From contig NZ_JAHHZO010000007.1 of the NCBI RefSeq assembly GCF_018760785.1, forward strand, positions 124,001-188,000: a stretch of 64,000 bases of DNA. Direction: 5' to 3'. Numbering within the stretch: the stretch's first letter is position 1; each line of letters begins with the position of its first letter. The notes under the pieces were generated by a model. That model had not been told where the DNA came from and searched no databases. It saw only the letters and a list, made by a program, of their open reading frames with translations. The stretch comes from Rhizobium sp. CSW-27 (GTDB taxonomy: Bacteria; Pseudomonadota; Alphaproteobacteria; Rhizobiales; Rhizobiaceae). This document shows positions 8,199 to 16,848 of the stretch, piece after piece. Both the position numbers and the translations under genes were made by a program.

Positions 8199-8318
8199 GA
8201 TCCTTTTACGGATCATTTATTGCTGTGAGATCCATTTTCGTATCACTCGCTTGACCAACCATCACAGAGAAAGATACACAGGCGTATCATTCTCCGAGAA
8301 ATGATAGGTTTATGGATC
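8199..8318. promoter_or_regulatory. Array of four HipB-like operators
   Basis: Four 16-bp inverted repeats of the form GATNC-N6-GNATC lie at 8199-8214 (GATCCTTTTACGGATC), 8229-8244 (GATCCATTTTCGTATC), 8273-8288 (GATACACAGGCGTATC) and 8303-8318 (GATAGGTTTATGGATC). Start-to-start spacing is 30, 44 and 30 bases. The half-site ATCC/GGAT is the one used by E. coli HipB (TATCC-N8-GGATA), with a spacer shorter by two. They cover the hipBA promoter and should give cooperative autorepression. Confidence 0.8.
8251..8278 (+). promoter_or_regulatory. Probable hipBA promoter inside the operator array
   Basis: TTGACC at 8251-8256 and GATACA at 8273-8278 are spaced 16 bases apart and match sigma-70 -35 and -10 elements. 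The -10 lies within operator 3 and operator 2 ends 7 bases before the -35, so repressor binding would exclude RNA polymerase. Confidence 0.55.
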
Positions 8319-8321
8319 AAG

Positions 8322-8633
8322 ATGAAGCCTGAATCAGAAGCCTTGCAACAGATCGGCCAACTGCTGAAGGCGGCGCGCAAGGGGCAGGGTTTGACCCAGG
8401 AGCAGGTGGCCGACATGGCGGGCCTGTCGCGCCCGCGTTATCGCGAGATCGAAGCGGGCGGCACGGCAGCGCGAACCTCCACCCTCATCAACATCGCGCG
8501 CGCGCTGGGTCTCGAACTGATGCTCGTGCCGCAAGCCATGGTTCCTGCGGTCGATGCATTGCTGCGGCCGCATGATGACGATGAGGATCTGCCGGCCTTC
8601 GTGTCCCATCCCGAAGGGGATGCCGATGCGTGA
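8322..8633 (+). CDS. hipB: HipB-like antitoxin, XRE-family DNA-binding protein
   Basis: A protein of about 103 residues with a classic XRE helix-turn-helix near residues 8-60 (IGQLLKAARKGQGLTQEQVA, then GLSRPRYREIEAG). Its acidic C-terminal tail would engage the toxin. The preferred start is ATG at 8322; an in-frame ATG at 8301 would sit within operator 4's neighbourhood and neither has a strong ribosome site. The coding end overlaps the toxin start by 8 bases, the usual antitoxin-toxin coupling. It should neutralise HipA and repress the operon through the four upstream palindromes. Confidence 0.9.
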   Translation: MKPESEALQQIGQLLKAARKGQGLTQEQVADMAGLSRPRYREIEAGGTAARTSTLINIARALGLELMLVPQAMVPAVDALLRPHDDDEDLPAFVSHPEGDADA

Positions 8634-9870
8634 TGTCTTTGCCGATCCGCGATCCGTCTCGTCGCTCGAGGTGCTGCTGAACGATCGCAAGATCGGCACG
8701 ATTGTCAGGACACCCGGCGATTTCAACGCGTTCAGCTTTGAGGACAGCTACCGCGCCACCGGGGGCTTTCCCGTGCTCAGCCTGTCCTTTCGCGCGGCGA
8801 CCGGCGGATTGCGCAAGGACCCCAGGCCTGTCGCCCGGGCGCTGCCGGCCTTTTTCGCCAATCTTCTTCCGGAGGACAAGCTGCGCGAGGCGATGGAGAA
8901 GCACCATGCCGGCACTGTCCGGCCCGGCAATGATTTCGATCTGTTGGCAGCACTCGGATCGGATCTGCCCGGCGCGGTGCGGGTGATCCCGGCCGGAGCG
9001 ACTATCGCGCGGCAGGACACGCCGCCGCCGGTGAGGCCGAAGGCCCGCTTTTCGCTTGCGGGCGTGCAGATGAAGCTTTCCGTCATCAAGAACATCGGCA
9101 AGGGAGGCGGCCTGACCATTCCGCTGGGCGACGAGCAGGGGGCCTATATCGCCAAGTTTCCCTCGACATCGTTTCCCGGTGTTTCGGAGAATGAATATGC
9201 CAACCTCGCCCTGGCCGAAGCGATTGGCATGGAGGTGCCGGAGCGCGAACTGGTCGAGCAGTCGCAATTCGAGGGCATTCCCGAGGAGTTCCGCACGCTG
9301 TCGGACGGCAAGGTCCTGCTGGTCCGGCGCTTCGATCGCGGGCCAGGCGGCGCGCGGGTCCATATCGAGGACTTTGCCCAGGTGTTCGGCATCTATCCCG
9401 CGCGCAAATATGAAGGCGCGGCCTATCATGATATCGCCGCGGCCCTGGGAATGGCCGTTTCCGCCTCCGCCGCGCTCGAATTTGTCCGCCGGCTGGCCCT
9501 TGCGGCCATCACCGGCAATGGCGACATGCATCTGAAGAACTGGTCGCTGATCTATCCGGGCGCCGGCGACAGGCCGGCCCTTGCCCCGGTCTACGACGTG
9601 CTTTCGACGGTTCCCTATATTCCGGCCGACAGCATGGCGCTGTCGCTTGCGGGCGAGCGCGCCTTCAAGGCACTGAACGCGCAGCGATGGAGAAGCTTTG
9701 CCAACCGCGCGCGCCTGCCGGAGCCCGCTGTCCTGAAGGCGGTTGCCGAGACGGTCGAGCGCGTCGACGAGCTTTGGTGGAGCCTTCCCGAGCGTGCCTT
9801 CATTCCTGAAAGGGTGCTGGAGCGGATCGATGCGCATGTGCGGCAGATGATGCCGGTGCTTCGCGCCTGA
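8626..9870 (+). CDS. hipA: HipA-family serine/threonine kinase toxin
   Basis: This is a 414-residue kinase toxin; the E. coli family member phosphorylates glutamyl-tRNA synthetase and stops growth. The HipA N-terminal domain (TGGFPVLSLSFRAATGGLRK) is followed by the ATP-loop region RFSLAGVQMKLSV near 141-153, the ATP-contacting lysine in YIAK (177), catalytic Asp300 and Asn305 in GNGDMHLKNWSL, and metal-binding Asp324 in YDVLST. All catalytic positions look intact. The start at 8626 has AAGGGG 7 bases upstream and overlaps hipB. Length is close to the E. coli protein (440). Confidence 0.94.
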   Translation: MRDVFADPRSVSSLEVLLNDRKIGTIVRTPGDFNAFSFEDSYRATGGFPVLSLSFRAATGGLRKDPRPVARALPAFFANLLPEDKLREAMEKHHAGTVRPGNDFDLLAALGSDLPGAVRVIPAGATIARQDTPPPVRPKARFSLAGVQMKLSVIKNIGKGGGLTIPLGDEQGAYIAKFPSTSFPGVSENEYANLALAEAIGMEVPERELVEQSQFEGIPEEFRTLSDGKVLLVRRFDRGPGGARVHIEDFAQVFGIYPARKYEGAAYHDIAAALGMAVSASAALEFVRRLALAAITGNGDMHLKNWSLIYPGAGDRPALAPVYDVLSTVPYIPADSMALSLAGERAFKALNAQRWRSFANRARLPEPAVLKAVAETVERVDELWWSLPERAFIPERVLERIDAHVRQMMPVLRA

Positions 9871-9930
9871 AGGCGTTGCCTTGTGGTGGGGCGATCGAGT
9901 GTCCGGAGGATTCCGTCCCCGGATCAAAGC

Positions 9931-9965
9931 GCCGGCGAACCTCGGCAATGCCAAGATTCGCCGGC
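9931..9965. terminator. Stem-loop between convergent hipA and binding-protein genes
   Basis: GCCGGCGAA (9931-9939) pairs with TTCGCCGGC (9957-9965), a 9-bp stem with further pairing possible inside the loop. It lies in the 107-base gap between two convergent stops and probably terminates both transcripts. Confidence 0.6.
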
Positions 9966-9977
9966 AGCCTTCGGGCC

Positions 9978-11489
9978 TCAGTTCTTCACGGTGTCTTCCA
10001 GGAAGAAGCGACCGAGCGGGTTCTGGTAGAAATTGGTGACATTCTTGCGCATCACATTGATGTAGGGGCTGTAGAACAGGTCGATCCAGTTGACGTCGGC
10101 CTTGGCCATCTTCTGCAGGTCGACATACATCGCCTCGCGCTTGACGGGGTCCGTCTCCAGACGGGCGGCAGCCACCAGTTCCTTGACCTTCTCATTCTTG
10201 TAGCGGGTCAGATAGTTCAAGTTGGAGTCGTCACCCAGCACGAAGGTCGTCTTCTGGTCCGGGTCGAGAATGTCATTCGTCCAGTAGGCCACGGAGATGT
10301 CGTAGTCGCCAGCAACAAGCATGTCCCAGCTCTGGCTCGGATCGACCTTCTGGAGGTTTGCGGTGACACCCGCCTTGGCAAGCTGCTGCTGGATCAGCAC
10401 GGCGATCTGCTCGTCGGTTTCCTTGCCGGCATTGACGATGTAATTCAGCGTCAGCCCTTCGGCGCCAGCCGCCTTCAGCATCTGTTTCGCCTTTTCCGGA
10501 TCGTAGGGGCGCTGCAGGTTGTCGGCATAGTGGTAGAGAGCGCCCTTTGGAATGTAGGAATTGGCGACTTCACCGAGACCGAAGGTGGCAGCCTCCACAA
10601 TCGCCTTCTTGTCGATGGCAAGATCGAGCGCTTCGCGCACCTCCTTCTTGGCAAGCGCGCCGTGCTCATGGTTGATCAGCAAGTGGTCCTCGCGCGTCGA
10701 GGGATCCATCCGCACCGTCAGGTCCGGGTTGTTCTTCATTTCGGCAACGCGGGAGAAGGGCACCGTGATCGCCACGTCGATCTGGCCGGTCTGGACGTTG
10801 AGCATGCGCGTGTTGTCGTCCGGGATCACGATCCATTCCACGCCGTCGAGGCTGACATGGCCGGCATCCCAGTAGGTCGGGTTCTTCTTGAGGATGATGC
10901 GATCGCCACGTCGCCATTCGGCGACCGTGAAGGCGCCGGAGCCGACAGGCTTTTCGGCAAAGGCATCGGGATCGGCCTCGACCGCCTTCTTCGGCAGCAC
11001 CGAGGCATTCGGCAGCGCCATCATGGAGATGAAGGGCACCGACTTGCTCTTCAGCTTGACGACGAGCGTCCTGTCATCGGCGGCGGTCGCGGTGTCGATG
11101 ATCTTGAAACTGTCGGACCAGAGCGAGCCCTTGTCATCGCGGATGCGGGTGAGCGAGAAGGCGGCATCGCCAGCCGTCACCGGGCTGCCGTCAGAGAATT
11201 TCGCATCGCGCAGCTTGAACGTGTAGGTCAGCCCGTCATCGGAAACCGTCCAGCTTTCGGCAAGGCCCGGCACCAGCTTGGTACCCGTGGCATCGACGCG
11301 CACCAGCACGTCGAAGACGTTGGAGAAGACCCAGTTGTCGACATTCTGCGCCGACTTGATCGGATCGAAAGTGGTGGAATCCTCGTTGCGGCCGATGGTC
11401 AGCACGCCCGCAGCATCCGCATAGGAGGCCGAAAGAGACAGGACGGCGGCAAAGGCGACGGTTATGGCTTTTGTCATCTTGAACTTCAT
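9978..11489 (-). CDS. ABC importer substrate-binding protein, SBP_bac_5 family, of the LuxR/Pip island
   Basis: A 503-residue periplasmic binding protein. The start at 11489 (MKFKMTKAITVAFA) has AGAGGA 9 bases upstream and gives a 26-residue signal peptide ending near SASYADA. Family 5 landmarks are LTIGRNEDSTTFDPI, LRDAKFSDGSPVTAGDAAFS, GSGAFTVAEWRRGDRIILKKN and VREALDLAIDKKAIVEAA. It closes an operon of iminopeptidase, DppB, DppC and double ATPase, starting 22 bases after the ATPase stop. It probably brings in the peptide or amide substrate, or the signal, linked to the neighbouring LuxR regulator. Confidence 0.94.
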   Translation of the reverse strand: MKFKMTKAITVAFAAVLSLSASYADAAGVLTIGRNEDSTTFDPIKSAQNVDNWVFSNVFDVLVRVDATGTKLVPGLAESWTVSDDGLTYTFKLRDAKFSDGSPVTAGDAAFSLTRIRDDKGSLWSDSFKIIDTATAADDRTLVVKLKSKSVPFISMMALPNASVLPKKAVEADPDAFAEKPVGSGAFTVAEWRRGDRIILKKNPTYWDAGHVSLDGVEWIVIPDDNTRMLNVQTGQIDVAITVPFSRVAEMKNNPDLTVRMDPSTREDHLLINHEHGALAKKEVREALDLAIDKKAIVEAATFGLGEVANSYIPKGALYHYADNLQRPYDPEKAKQMLKAAGAEGLTLNYIVNAGKETDEQIAVLIQQQLAKAGVTANLQKVDPSQSWDMLVAGDYDISVAYWTNDILDPDQKTTFVLGDDSNLNYLTRYKNEKVKELVAAARLETDPVKREAMYVDLQKMAKADVNWIDLFYSPYINVMRKNVTNFYQNPLGRFFLEDTVKN

Positions 11490-11511
11490 GTGAGCGATCC
11501 TCTGGTGGTTA

Positions 11512-13197
11512 TTATGGGGTGGAACGTCCTGAAAGCGGCCGGTCGGGGTCGATATCGGGAATGGCGTCGATAAGGGCGGCGGTATAGGCCTCGCGCGGAT
11601 GGGCGAAGACATCGTCGGACAGGCCTTCCTCGACGATGCGGCCGTGATGCATGACGATGACGCGACGGCAGAGCGAGCGCACCACCGGCAGGTCATGGGC
11701 GATGAACACCAGCGTCAGGTCCATGGTCGCGACCAGCTTGCGGAAGAGCGCAACGATCTGCGCCTGGATGGTGACATCGAGGGCGGCAATACATTCGTCG
11801 GCGACGATGACGCGCGGATCGATGGCGAGCGCCCGGGCAATGCCGGCGCGCTGGCACTGGCCGCCGCTCATCGTGCGCGGCTTGCGGCTGGCAAAGCTGC
11901 GGTCAAGCTCCACGAGATCGAGAAGCTCGTTTACCCGCTCCGGTATCCGTTCCGCCGGGATCTTCTTCTGGACGCGCAGCACCTCGGCAAGCGTCTCGCC
12001 GATCGTCATGCGCGGGTTCAGCGAATTGTAAGGGTCCTGAAACACCATGGCCGCCTTGCTTCGCAGCGCCTTCAGCGCCTGCGCGCGCTGCAGGCGAAGG
12101 CTTGTGCCGTCAAAGCTCACATGGCCTGATGTGGCCGGTGTCAGGCCGAGCATGGCGCGGGCAAGCGTCGACTTGCCCGATCCGCTTTCACCGACGATGC
12201 CGACCGTCTCGCCTGGCCAGATCTGCAGCGACACGCCGTCCACCGCGCTAAAGCTGCGGCGCCTGGACAAAAGGCCGCCGCCGGCCGGAAAGCGCACGGA
12301 CAGGTCATCGATCTCGATCAGCGGCGTGCCGGCCACCTGCCGCGCTTCACCGGAATACGCAATCGCAATGCCGGCCTCCGGTTCTGCCGGCATGGAGGGG
12401 TGGCTCGCAATCAGCGTGCGTGTGTAGTCGGCCTGCGGCGCCTTCAGGATCTGCCGTTTGGCACCGGTCTCGACAATGCGGCCGTGGCGCATCACGGCAA
12501 TACGGTCGCAGGTCTGGGCGACGACGCCGAGATCATGCGTGACGAGAATGATGGAAAGGCCGCGTCTGCCCCTGAGATCCAGCAGAAGATGCAGGATCTG
12601 CGCCTGAATTGTGACATCGAGTGCCGTCGTCGGTTCGTCGGCGATCAGGATTTCCGGATTGCAGGCGAGTGCGATGGCGATCATGGCGCGCTGGCGCATG
12701 CCGCCGGAAAATTCATGCGCGTGGCTTGCAAACTGGCGCGGCGGATCGGTGAAACCGACCTGATCCATGATGTCGAGCGCAAGCGATTTCGCCGCCTCGC
12801 GGGAAAGCCCCTGGTGGAAGCGGATGCCTTCGACGATCTGGTCGCCGATCCGCATCACCGGGTCGAGGTGGCTGGTGGGATTCTGGAAGATCATGCCGAT
12901 GCGCGCGCCACGGATCGCCTGCAGCGCCTTCTCGTCGGCTCCGGCGATCTCCTGGCCATCGAGCAGGATCGATCCGCCGGTGCGGCGAAGAGTGCTGGAC
13001 GGCATCAGCCCGACCAGCGTGCGGCAGAGCAGGCTCTTGCCCGAACCGCTTTCGCCGACAAGGCCCAGCACCTCGCCGCGGCCGATTTCGATGGACACGC
13101 GGTCGAGCAGCGTGCGCGCCCCCTCCGGGGCGTCGACGGTGACCGAGAGATCGCGCACGGCAAGAAGCGGGGTATCCGACAGCATGGTGGTCGTCAT
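11512..13197 (-). CDS. Dpp/Opp-type ABC importer, fused double ATP-binding protein
   Basis: A 561-residue protein with two ABC ATPase domains. Domain 1 has [18 protein letters not shown] and [12 protein letters not shown]. Domain 2 has [10 protein letters not shown] but an unusual signature [10 protein letters not shown] and Walker [13 protein letters not shown], where most relatives read GGQRQR and DEAVSALD. The catalytic Glu and the Gly pair are kept, so activity is expected. The ATG at 13197 overlaps the permease stop as ATGA. It energises the importer of the LuxR/Pip island. Confidence 0.94.
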   Translation of the reverse strand: MTTTMLSDTPLLAVRDLSVTVDAPEGARTLLDRVSIEIGRGEVLGLVGESGSGKSLLCRTLVGLMPSSTLRRTGGSILLDGQEIAGADEKALQAIRGARIGMIFQNPTSHLDPVMRIGDQIVEGIRFHQGLSREAAKSLALDIMDQVGFTDPPRQFASHAHEFSGGMRQRAMIAIALACNPEILIADEPTTALDVTIQAQILHLLLDLRGRRGLSIILVTHDLGVVAQTCDRIAVMRHGRIVETGAKRQILKAPQADYTRTLIASHPSMPAEPEAGIAIAYSGEARQVAGTPLIEIDDLSVRFPAGGGLLSRRRSFSAVDGVSLQIWPGETVGIVGESGSGKSTLARAMLGLTPATSGHVSFDGTSLRLQRAQALKALRSKAAMVFQDPYNSLNPRMTIGETLAEVLRVQKKIPAERIPERVNELLDLVELDRSFASRKPRTMSGGQCQRAGIARALAIDPRVIVADECIAALDVTIQAQIVALFRKLVATMDLTLVFIAHDLPVVRSLCRRVIVMHHGRIVEEGLSDDVFAHPREAYTAALIDAIPDIDPDRPLSGRSTP

Positions 13198-14003
13198 CCG
13201 TTCACTCCCAGCCGCTCGGCAAGACCATCGCCGATGAGCGAAAAGCCGAAGGCGAGCATGACGATCGACAGACCCGGAAACAGCGTGATCCACCAGGCCT
13301 GCGTGACAAAACTCTGGCCTTCCGCCACCATCACCCCCCATTCGGCGGTCGGCGGTTGCACGCCGAGGCCGAGATAGCTGATCGCGGCCCCCGACAGGAG
13401 TACCAGCACCACATCTGACATGGAAAAGACGATCGAGCCCGCCACCGCATTGGGCAGAAGATGGCGAAAGAGGATACGCGCCCTGGAAAAGCCGAGGCTC
13501 TCGGCGGCCATCGCATAGTCACTGTTCTTCAGGACAAGGATCTGCGCCCGGATCAGCCGCGCATAGGATACCCAGCCGACCAGCGCCATGGCGATGTAGA
13601 AGCTGGAGAGCCCCGTGCCGAGGATGGCAATGATCGACAGCATCAGAACCAGGAAGGGAAAGGCGAGGATCACATCGATCAGCCGCATCAGCACGGCATC
13701 GACGATGCCGCCAAGGAAGCCGGCTATGGCGCCGACCACGGTGCCGATCGCAAAGGGAAAGGCGACGCCGATCAGCGCCATCTGCAGGTCGATGCGGGTC
13801 GAATGGATGACGCGGGAGAGAATGTCGCGGCCGAAATTGTCGGTGCCGAAGGGATGCAGGAGGCTCGGGCTTTTCAGCCGCGCCGCCGCATCCTGGAAGA
13901 TCGGATCATAGGGCGCGACGAGCGGCGCAAACACGGCCATCAGCACGAAGACCGCGAGAATGGCAAGCCCGGCGGCAAGCGTCGTGTTGCGTCTGGTGAT
14001 CAT
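13194..14003 (-). CDS. Dpp/Opp-type ABC importer permease, DppC-like
   Basis: An inner-membrane permease of 269 residues, starting at 14003 (MITRRNTTLAAG), 8 bases after the stop of the DppB-like gene. It has the N-terminal helix GLAILAVFVLMAVFAPLVAP, the landmark FGTDNFGRDILSRVIHSTRI, five further hydrophobic segments and the EAA-type loop AMAAESLGFSRARILFRHLL. It is shorter than usual because it lacks a long N-terminal tail. Partner of the adjacent DppB-like permease. Confidence 0.93.
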   Translation of the reverse strand: MITRRNTTLAAGLAILAVFVLMAVFAPLVAPYDPIFQDAAARLKSPSLLHPFGTDNFGRDILSRVIHSTRIDLQMALIGVAFPFAIGTVVGAIAGFLGGIVDAVLMRLIDVILAFPFLVLMLSIIAILGTGLSSFYIAMALVGWVSYARLIRAQILVLKNSDYAMAAESLGFSRARILFRHLLPNAVAGSIVFSMSDVVLVLLSGAAISYLGLGVQPPTAEWGVMVAEGQSFVTQAWWITLFPGLSIVMLAFGFSLIGDGLAERLGVNG

Positions 14004-14011
14004 CGCGCCGC

Positions 14012-14953
14012 TCACAGCTTCACCCGCGGGTCTGCTGCGACAGTGGCAATGTCGGCCAGGAAATTGACGAGGACGGTGGCGCAGGCAAACACCATCGCCA
14101 CGCCCTGCACCACCATGTAATCGCGCGAGAAGATGGCCCGCACAAGCAATTGGCCCATGCCGGGCAGGGCAAAGACGCTTTCCACCACCACCGTTCCGCC
14201 GATCAGCCAGCCGATGTTGACGGCAAGGAGATTGATCGTCGGCACGATGGCGTTCGGCACGACATGACGCCAGAAGACTATGCTTTCCGGCATGCCGCGG
14301 GCGCGGGCAGCTGTCGCCACATCCGATTTCAGCCACTCGATCATCGCCGCGCGCAGCGACCGCAACAGGACGGTGGACAGCGAAAGCGCGATGGTCAGCG
14401 ATGGCAGGATGAGATGGATGAGCTTGTCGGAGAACGTATTTCCGTAGCCGGACACCGGCAGCAGCGGCAGGCTGATGGAAAACAGCAGGATCAGCATCAG
14501 TGCCAGCCAGAAGGAGGGAAAGCCGATGCCAAAGGTCGAGACAAGACGCACGGCATGATCGATGACGCGGCCCTCGTTGCGCGCGGCAATCGCCGCCAGC
14601 GGAACGGCAATCGCAACGGAGAGCAGAACCGAGGAAAAGACAAGCGCCAGCGTCGGCTCGATACGGGTCGAGATCAATTGCAGCACGTCGATCCTGAAGG
14701 TGATCGACCGGCCCATTTCGCCATGCAGCAGATTCTGTACGAAATAGAAATATTGCTGCCAGATCGGCTGGTCGAGACCGAACTGGGCGCGGATATTGGC
14801 AATCGCCTCCGGCGTTGCCTTGGTGCCGAGCAGCACGCGGGCCGGATCGCCGGGGATCAGGCGCACGAGCACGAAGGTGATGATGCTGACACCGAGGATG
14901 ACAGGCAGAAACTGCAGCGGCCTTGTGAGAATGAAGCGATAGCGGTGCAGCAT
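14012..14953 (-). CDS. Dpp/Opp-type ABC importer permease, DppB-like
   Basis: A 313-residue inner-membrane permease with RLIPGDPARVLLGTKATPEA near residue 35, followed by IRAQFGLDQPIWQQYFYFVQ, and the EAA-type loop AARARGMPESIVFWRHVVPN. Its ATG overlaps the stop of the iminopeptidase-like gene (TGATG), so hydrolase and importer are translated together. This coupling links peptide or amide hydrolysis directly to the transporter. Confidence 0.93.
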   Translation of the reverse strand: MLHRYRFILTRPLQFLPVILGVSIITFVLVRLIPGDPARVLLGTKATPEAIANIRAQFGLDQPIWQQYFYFVQNLLHGEMGRSITFRIDVLQLISTRIEPTLALVFSSVLLSVAIAVPLAAIAARNEGRVIDHAVRLVSTFGIGFPSFWLALMLILLFSISLPLLPVSGYGNTFSDKLIHLILPSLTIALSLSTVLLRSLRAAMIEWLKSDVATAARARGMPESIVFWRHVVPNAIVPTINLLAVNIGWLIGGTVVVESVFALPGMGQLLVRAIFSRDYMVVQGVAMVFACATVLVNFLADIATVAADPRVKL

Positions 14954-15843
14954 CAGCGCGACACATCCTTCAGGAAGGAGAGGAGCGGCGGGTAATAGCC
15001 CTCAGGGTTCTCGTAGAAGGGCATGTGGCTGGCATTGCGCACCACATTGATCCGCGCGCCGTCGGGCAGGGCGTTCTTCATGCGCAGCGCACAGGCCGGT
15101 GTCAGTTCGTCATGCTCGCCGACCACGATCAGGACCGGTGCCTTGATCTTCGGCAGGTCCGGAATGCGGTTCCAGTCCTTCAGATTGCCGGTGTAGAGGA
15201 ATTCGTTCGGCCCTTGCATGGTCATGTAAGGCGCCATGTTCCAATCGCCGAGCGAGCGGCGGACCGGCGCCGGCCATTCCGGCAGCCGGCAGACATGGCG
15301 GTAGTTCAAGAGCGTGATGGCCGCCAGATATTCGGGGTGATCATAGGTTCCGGCCGCCTCATGCGCCTGCATCATCGCCACCGTCTCGGGGCCAAGTGCT
15401 GCCCGCAGGCGCTCCAGTTCGCCGACGAGATGCGGCATGTCAGCGACGGTATCGGCAAGGATGAGGCTCTTGACCGCATCCGGATGCGCCAGCGCGTAAT
15501 CGATGGCAAGCCAGCCGCCCCAGGAATGGCCGAGCAGATGCACCGGGCCGAGCCCCAGCGCCTGGCGCACCGCTTCCGTCTCGGTCACATAGCGCTCGAT
15601 CGTCCAGAGGCTTGCATCGTCCGGTCGTTCGGAGGCGCCGGTGCCAAGCTGGTCGAAGGCGACCACCCGGAAACCCTGCTCCGCCAGACAGGAATGTGCC
15701 TCGCGCAGGTAATCGCAAGGCAGACCCGGTCCGCCATTCAGGCAGAGCAGAGTTTCCGGTCCGGCGCCGAAGACATAGGCCATGACGCGGAACCCCTGGA
15801 TCGTCAGCTCATGCCTCTCGTCCGGTTCGATCTCGCGCCACAT
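14953..15843 (-). CDS. Proline-iminopeptidase-like alpha/beta hydrolase (peptidase S33), first gene of the importer operon
   Basis: A cytoplasmic hydrolase of 296 residues of the proline iminopeptidase/amino-acid amidase group. It has the oxyanion box LNGGPGLPCDYL near residue 36, the nucleophile Ser107 in GHSWGG, the acid in VVGEHDELTP and the His in NASHMPFYENP. The start at 15843 has AGGAG about 9 bases upstream; a start at 15867 lacks one. It heads the operon of DppB, DppC, ATPase and binding protein. It faces a LuxR gene across a lux-box-like palindrome. The substrate may be an N-terminal proline peptide or an amino-acid amide. Confidence 0.92.
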   Translation of the reverse strand: MWREIEPDERHELTIQGFRVMAYVFGAGPETLLCLNGGPGLPCDYLREAHSCLAEQGFRVVAFDQLGTGASERPDDASLWTIERYVTETEAVRQALGLGPVHLLGHSWGGWLAIDYALAHPDAVKSLILADTVADMPHLVGELERLRAALGPETVAMMQAHEAAGTYDHPEYLAAITLLNYRHVCRLPEWPAPVRRSLGDWNMAPYMTMQGPNEFLYTGNLKDWNRIPDLPKIKAPVLIVVGEHDELTPACALRMKNALPDGARINVVRNASHMPFYENPEGYYPPLLSFLKDVSR

Positions 15844-15909
15844 TGTTCGCCTGCTCCTGCACAACATTTATGCAGGCTTATTTCTAAAGCAAATGAGGCT
15901 CTACACCAG

Positions 15910-15925
15910 CTATCAGAAGTGATAG
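15910..15925. promoter_or_regulatory. Lux-box-like palindrome 1 (CTATCA-N4-TGATAG)
   Basis: CTATCAGAAGTGATAG is a perfect 6+6 inverted repeat between the divergent iminopeptidase operon and the LuxR gene. On the minus strand it reads CTATCACTTCTGATAG followed by CTG. A possible -10 (TTAGAA) begins 22 bases after it, the same layout as palindrome 2. It is the probable LuxR activation site for the importer operon. Confidence 0.75.
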
Positions 15926-15986
15926 GGTGAAGATCCTTGGAAGAGTGTTCCAGGTTCGAGCCCGGCTGAGGACGACGGAGATGGGT

Positions 15987-16754
15987 ATGGACACGATCGG
16001 CATCGAAGAACGGTTTGCGGCGGCGGCGAGCCTGTCCGGCCAGATCGACGAGTTGTTTCTCGCCATGCAGGATTATGGCTTCGACACGCTGATCTACGAC
16101 TATACGCCCGGCCGCTACGATCTGAGCGGCGAACTGATGATCCCGACGGTGCTGGAACTGCGCAATGTGGACGAGGCCATGCGTGATTACTGGTTCAGCC
16201 GCGGCTATTTCCGGCATGACCCCGTGCAGCACGCCGCGCTCGGCACGACGGCGCCCTTCTTCTGGAACTATGACCCGAAGGCGCAGACACTCATCCATGC
16301 CTTCATGAACGAGGAATCGGCTCCCGTGGCGGAATTCCTGTGGGAGCGCGGCCTGACGGCGGGTGTGACCGTTCCGATCCATCTGCCGGGTGGAGATTAC
16401 GCAACCGTTACAGGCATCCGCGCGGGAGACCCTGTGCGCCTTGAGCGGGAGGCGCGGCTGTGCCTTGGCGATTTCAGCCTGATCGCGCATCTCTTCCAGC
16501 GCGCGGCAGCGCTTCGCATAGCCCGTGAACAGACACTGACCGGCTTGCCGCGGCTGACCACGCGCGAACGCGAATGCCTGCGCCATTCGGCGGAGGGACT
16601 GTCCGCCAAGGAGATCTCACGGGTCATCAACCGCTCGGTGCCAACCGTCGTGATGCATCTCAATGCCGCGACCCGCAAGCTCGGTGCCCGCAACCGCACG
16701 CAGGCCGTTGCCCGGGCAGCGCATCTGCGCCTGTTCGACCAGCCGCGCGGCTGA
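15987..16754 (+). CDS. LuxR-family regulator with autoinducer-binding domain, no cognate LuxI (LuxR solo)
   Basis: A 255-residue protein (start ATG 15987 with GGAG about 7 bases upstream; earlier in-frame ATGs are possible). The N-terminal autoinducer-binding-like domain spans about 20-165 and keeps Asp78-Pro79 in YFRHDPVQ, Trp93 in FFWN and a Gly in RGLTAGVTVP. The GerE-type HTH (LTTRERECLRHSAEGLSAKE, then SVPTVVMHLNAATRKLGARN) is C-terminal. No LuxI-type synthase is in the window. Position between two iminopeptidase genes and a peptide importer matches the OryR/XccR/PsoR/PipR class, known to answer plant-derived or ethanolamine-type compounds rather than self-made homoserine lactones. The ligand here is inferred, not shown. 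Confidence 0.9.
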   Translation: MDTIGIEERFAAAASLSGQIDELFLAMQDYGFDTLIYDYTPGRYDLSGELMIPTVLELRNVDEAMRDYWFSRGYFRHDPVQHAALGTTAPFFWNYDPKAQTLIHAFMNEESAPVAEFLWERGLTAGVTVPIHLPGGDYATVTGIRAGDPVRLEREARLCLGDFSLIAHLFQRAAALRIAREQTLTGLPRLTTRERECLRHSAEGLSAKEISRVINRSVPTVVMHLNAATRKLGARNRTQAVARAAHLRLFDQPRG

Positions 16755-16766
16755 CCATCCCGCACC

Positions 16767-16782
16767 CTATCAGTTGTGATAG
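16767..16782. promoter_or_regulatory. Lux-box-like palindrome 2 (CTATCA-N4-TGATAG)
   Basis: CTATCAGTTGTGATAG lies 13 bases after the LuxR stop and 66 bases before the second iminopeptidase gene. It is followed by CTG, as in palindrome 1. A possible -10 (TCTATT) at 16805-16810 lies 22 bases after it, so the centre would sit near -42 of a start at about 16817, the usual lux-box position for activation. Confidence 0.75.
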
Positions 16783-16848
16783 CTGCCGCCCCGCCAGCTG
16801 CGGCTCTATTGTGCGCTCAGAAGGATTTCCCAATTCAAGGAGCGCAGA

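Noticed and set aside
9876-11573. 565-codon open frame on the plus strand
   Set aside because: It is antisense to a clear SBP_bac_5 gene and has no recognisable domain.
14004-14966. N-terminal extension of the DppC-like frame (about 320 extra codons upstream of 14003)
   Set aside because: The upstream part is out-of-frame reading of the DppB-like gene; the real permease begins at 14003.
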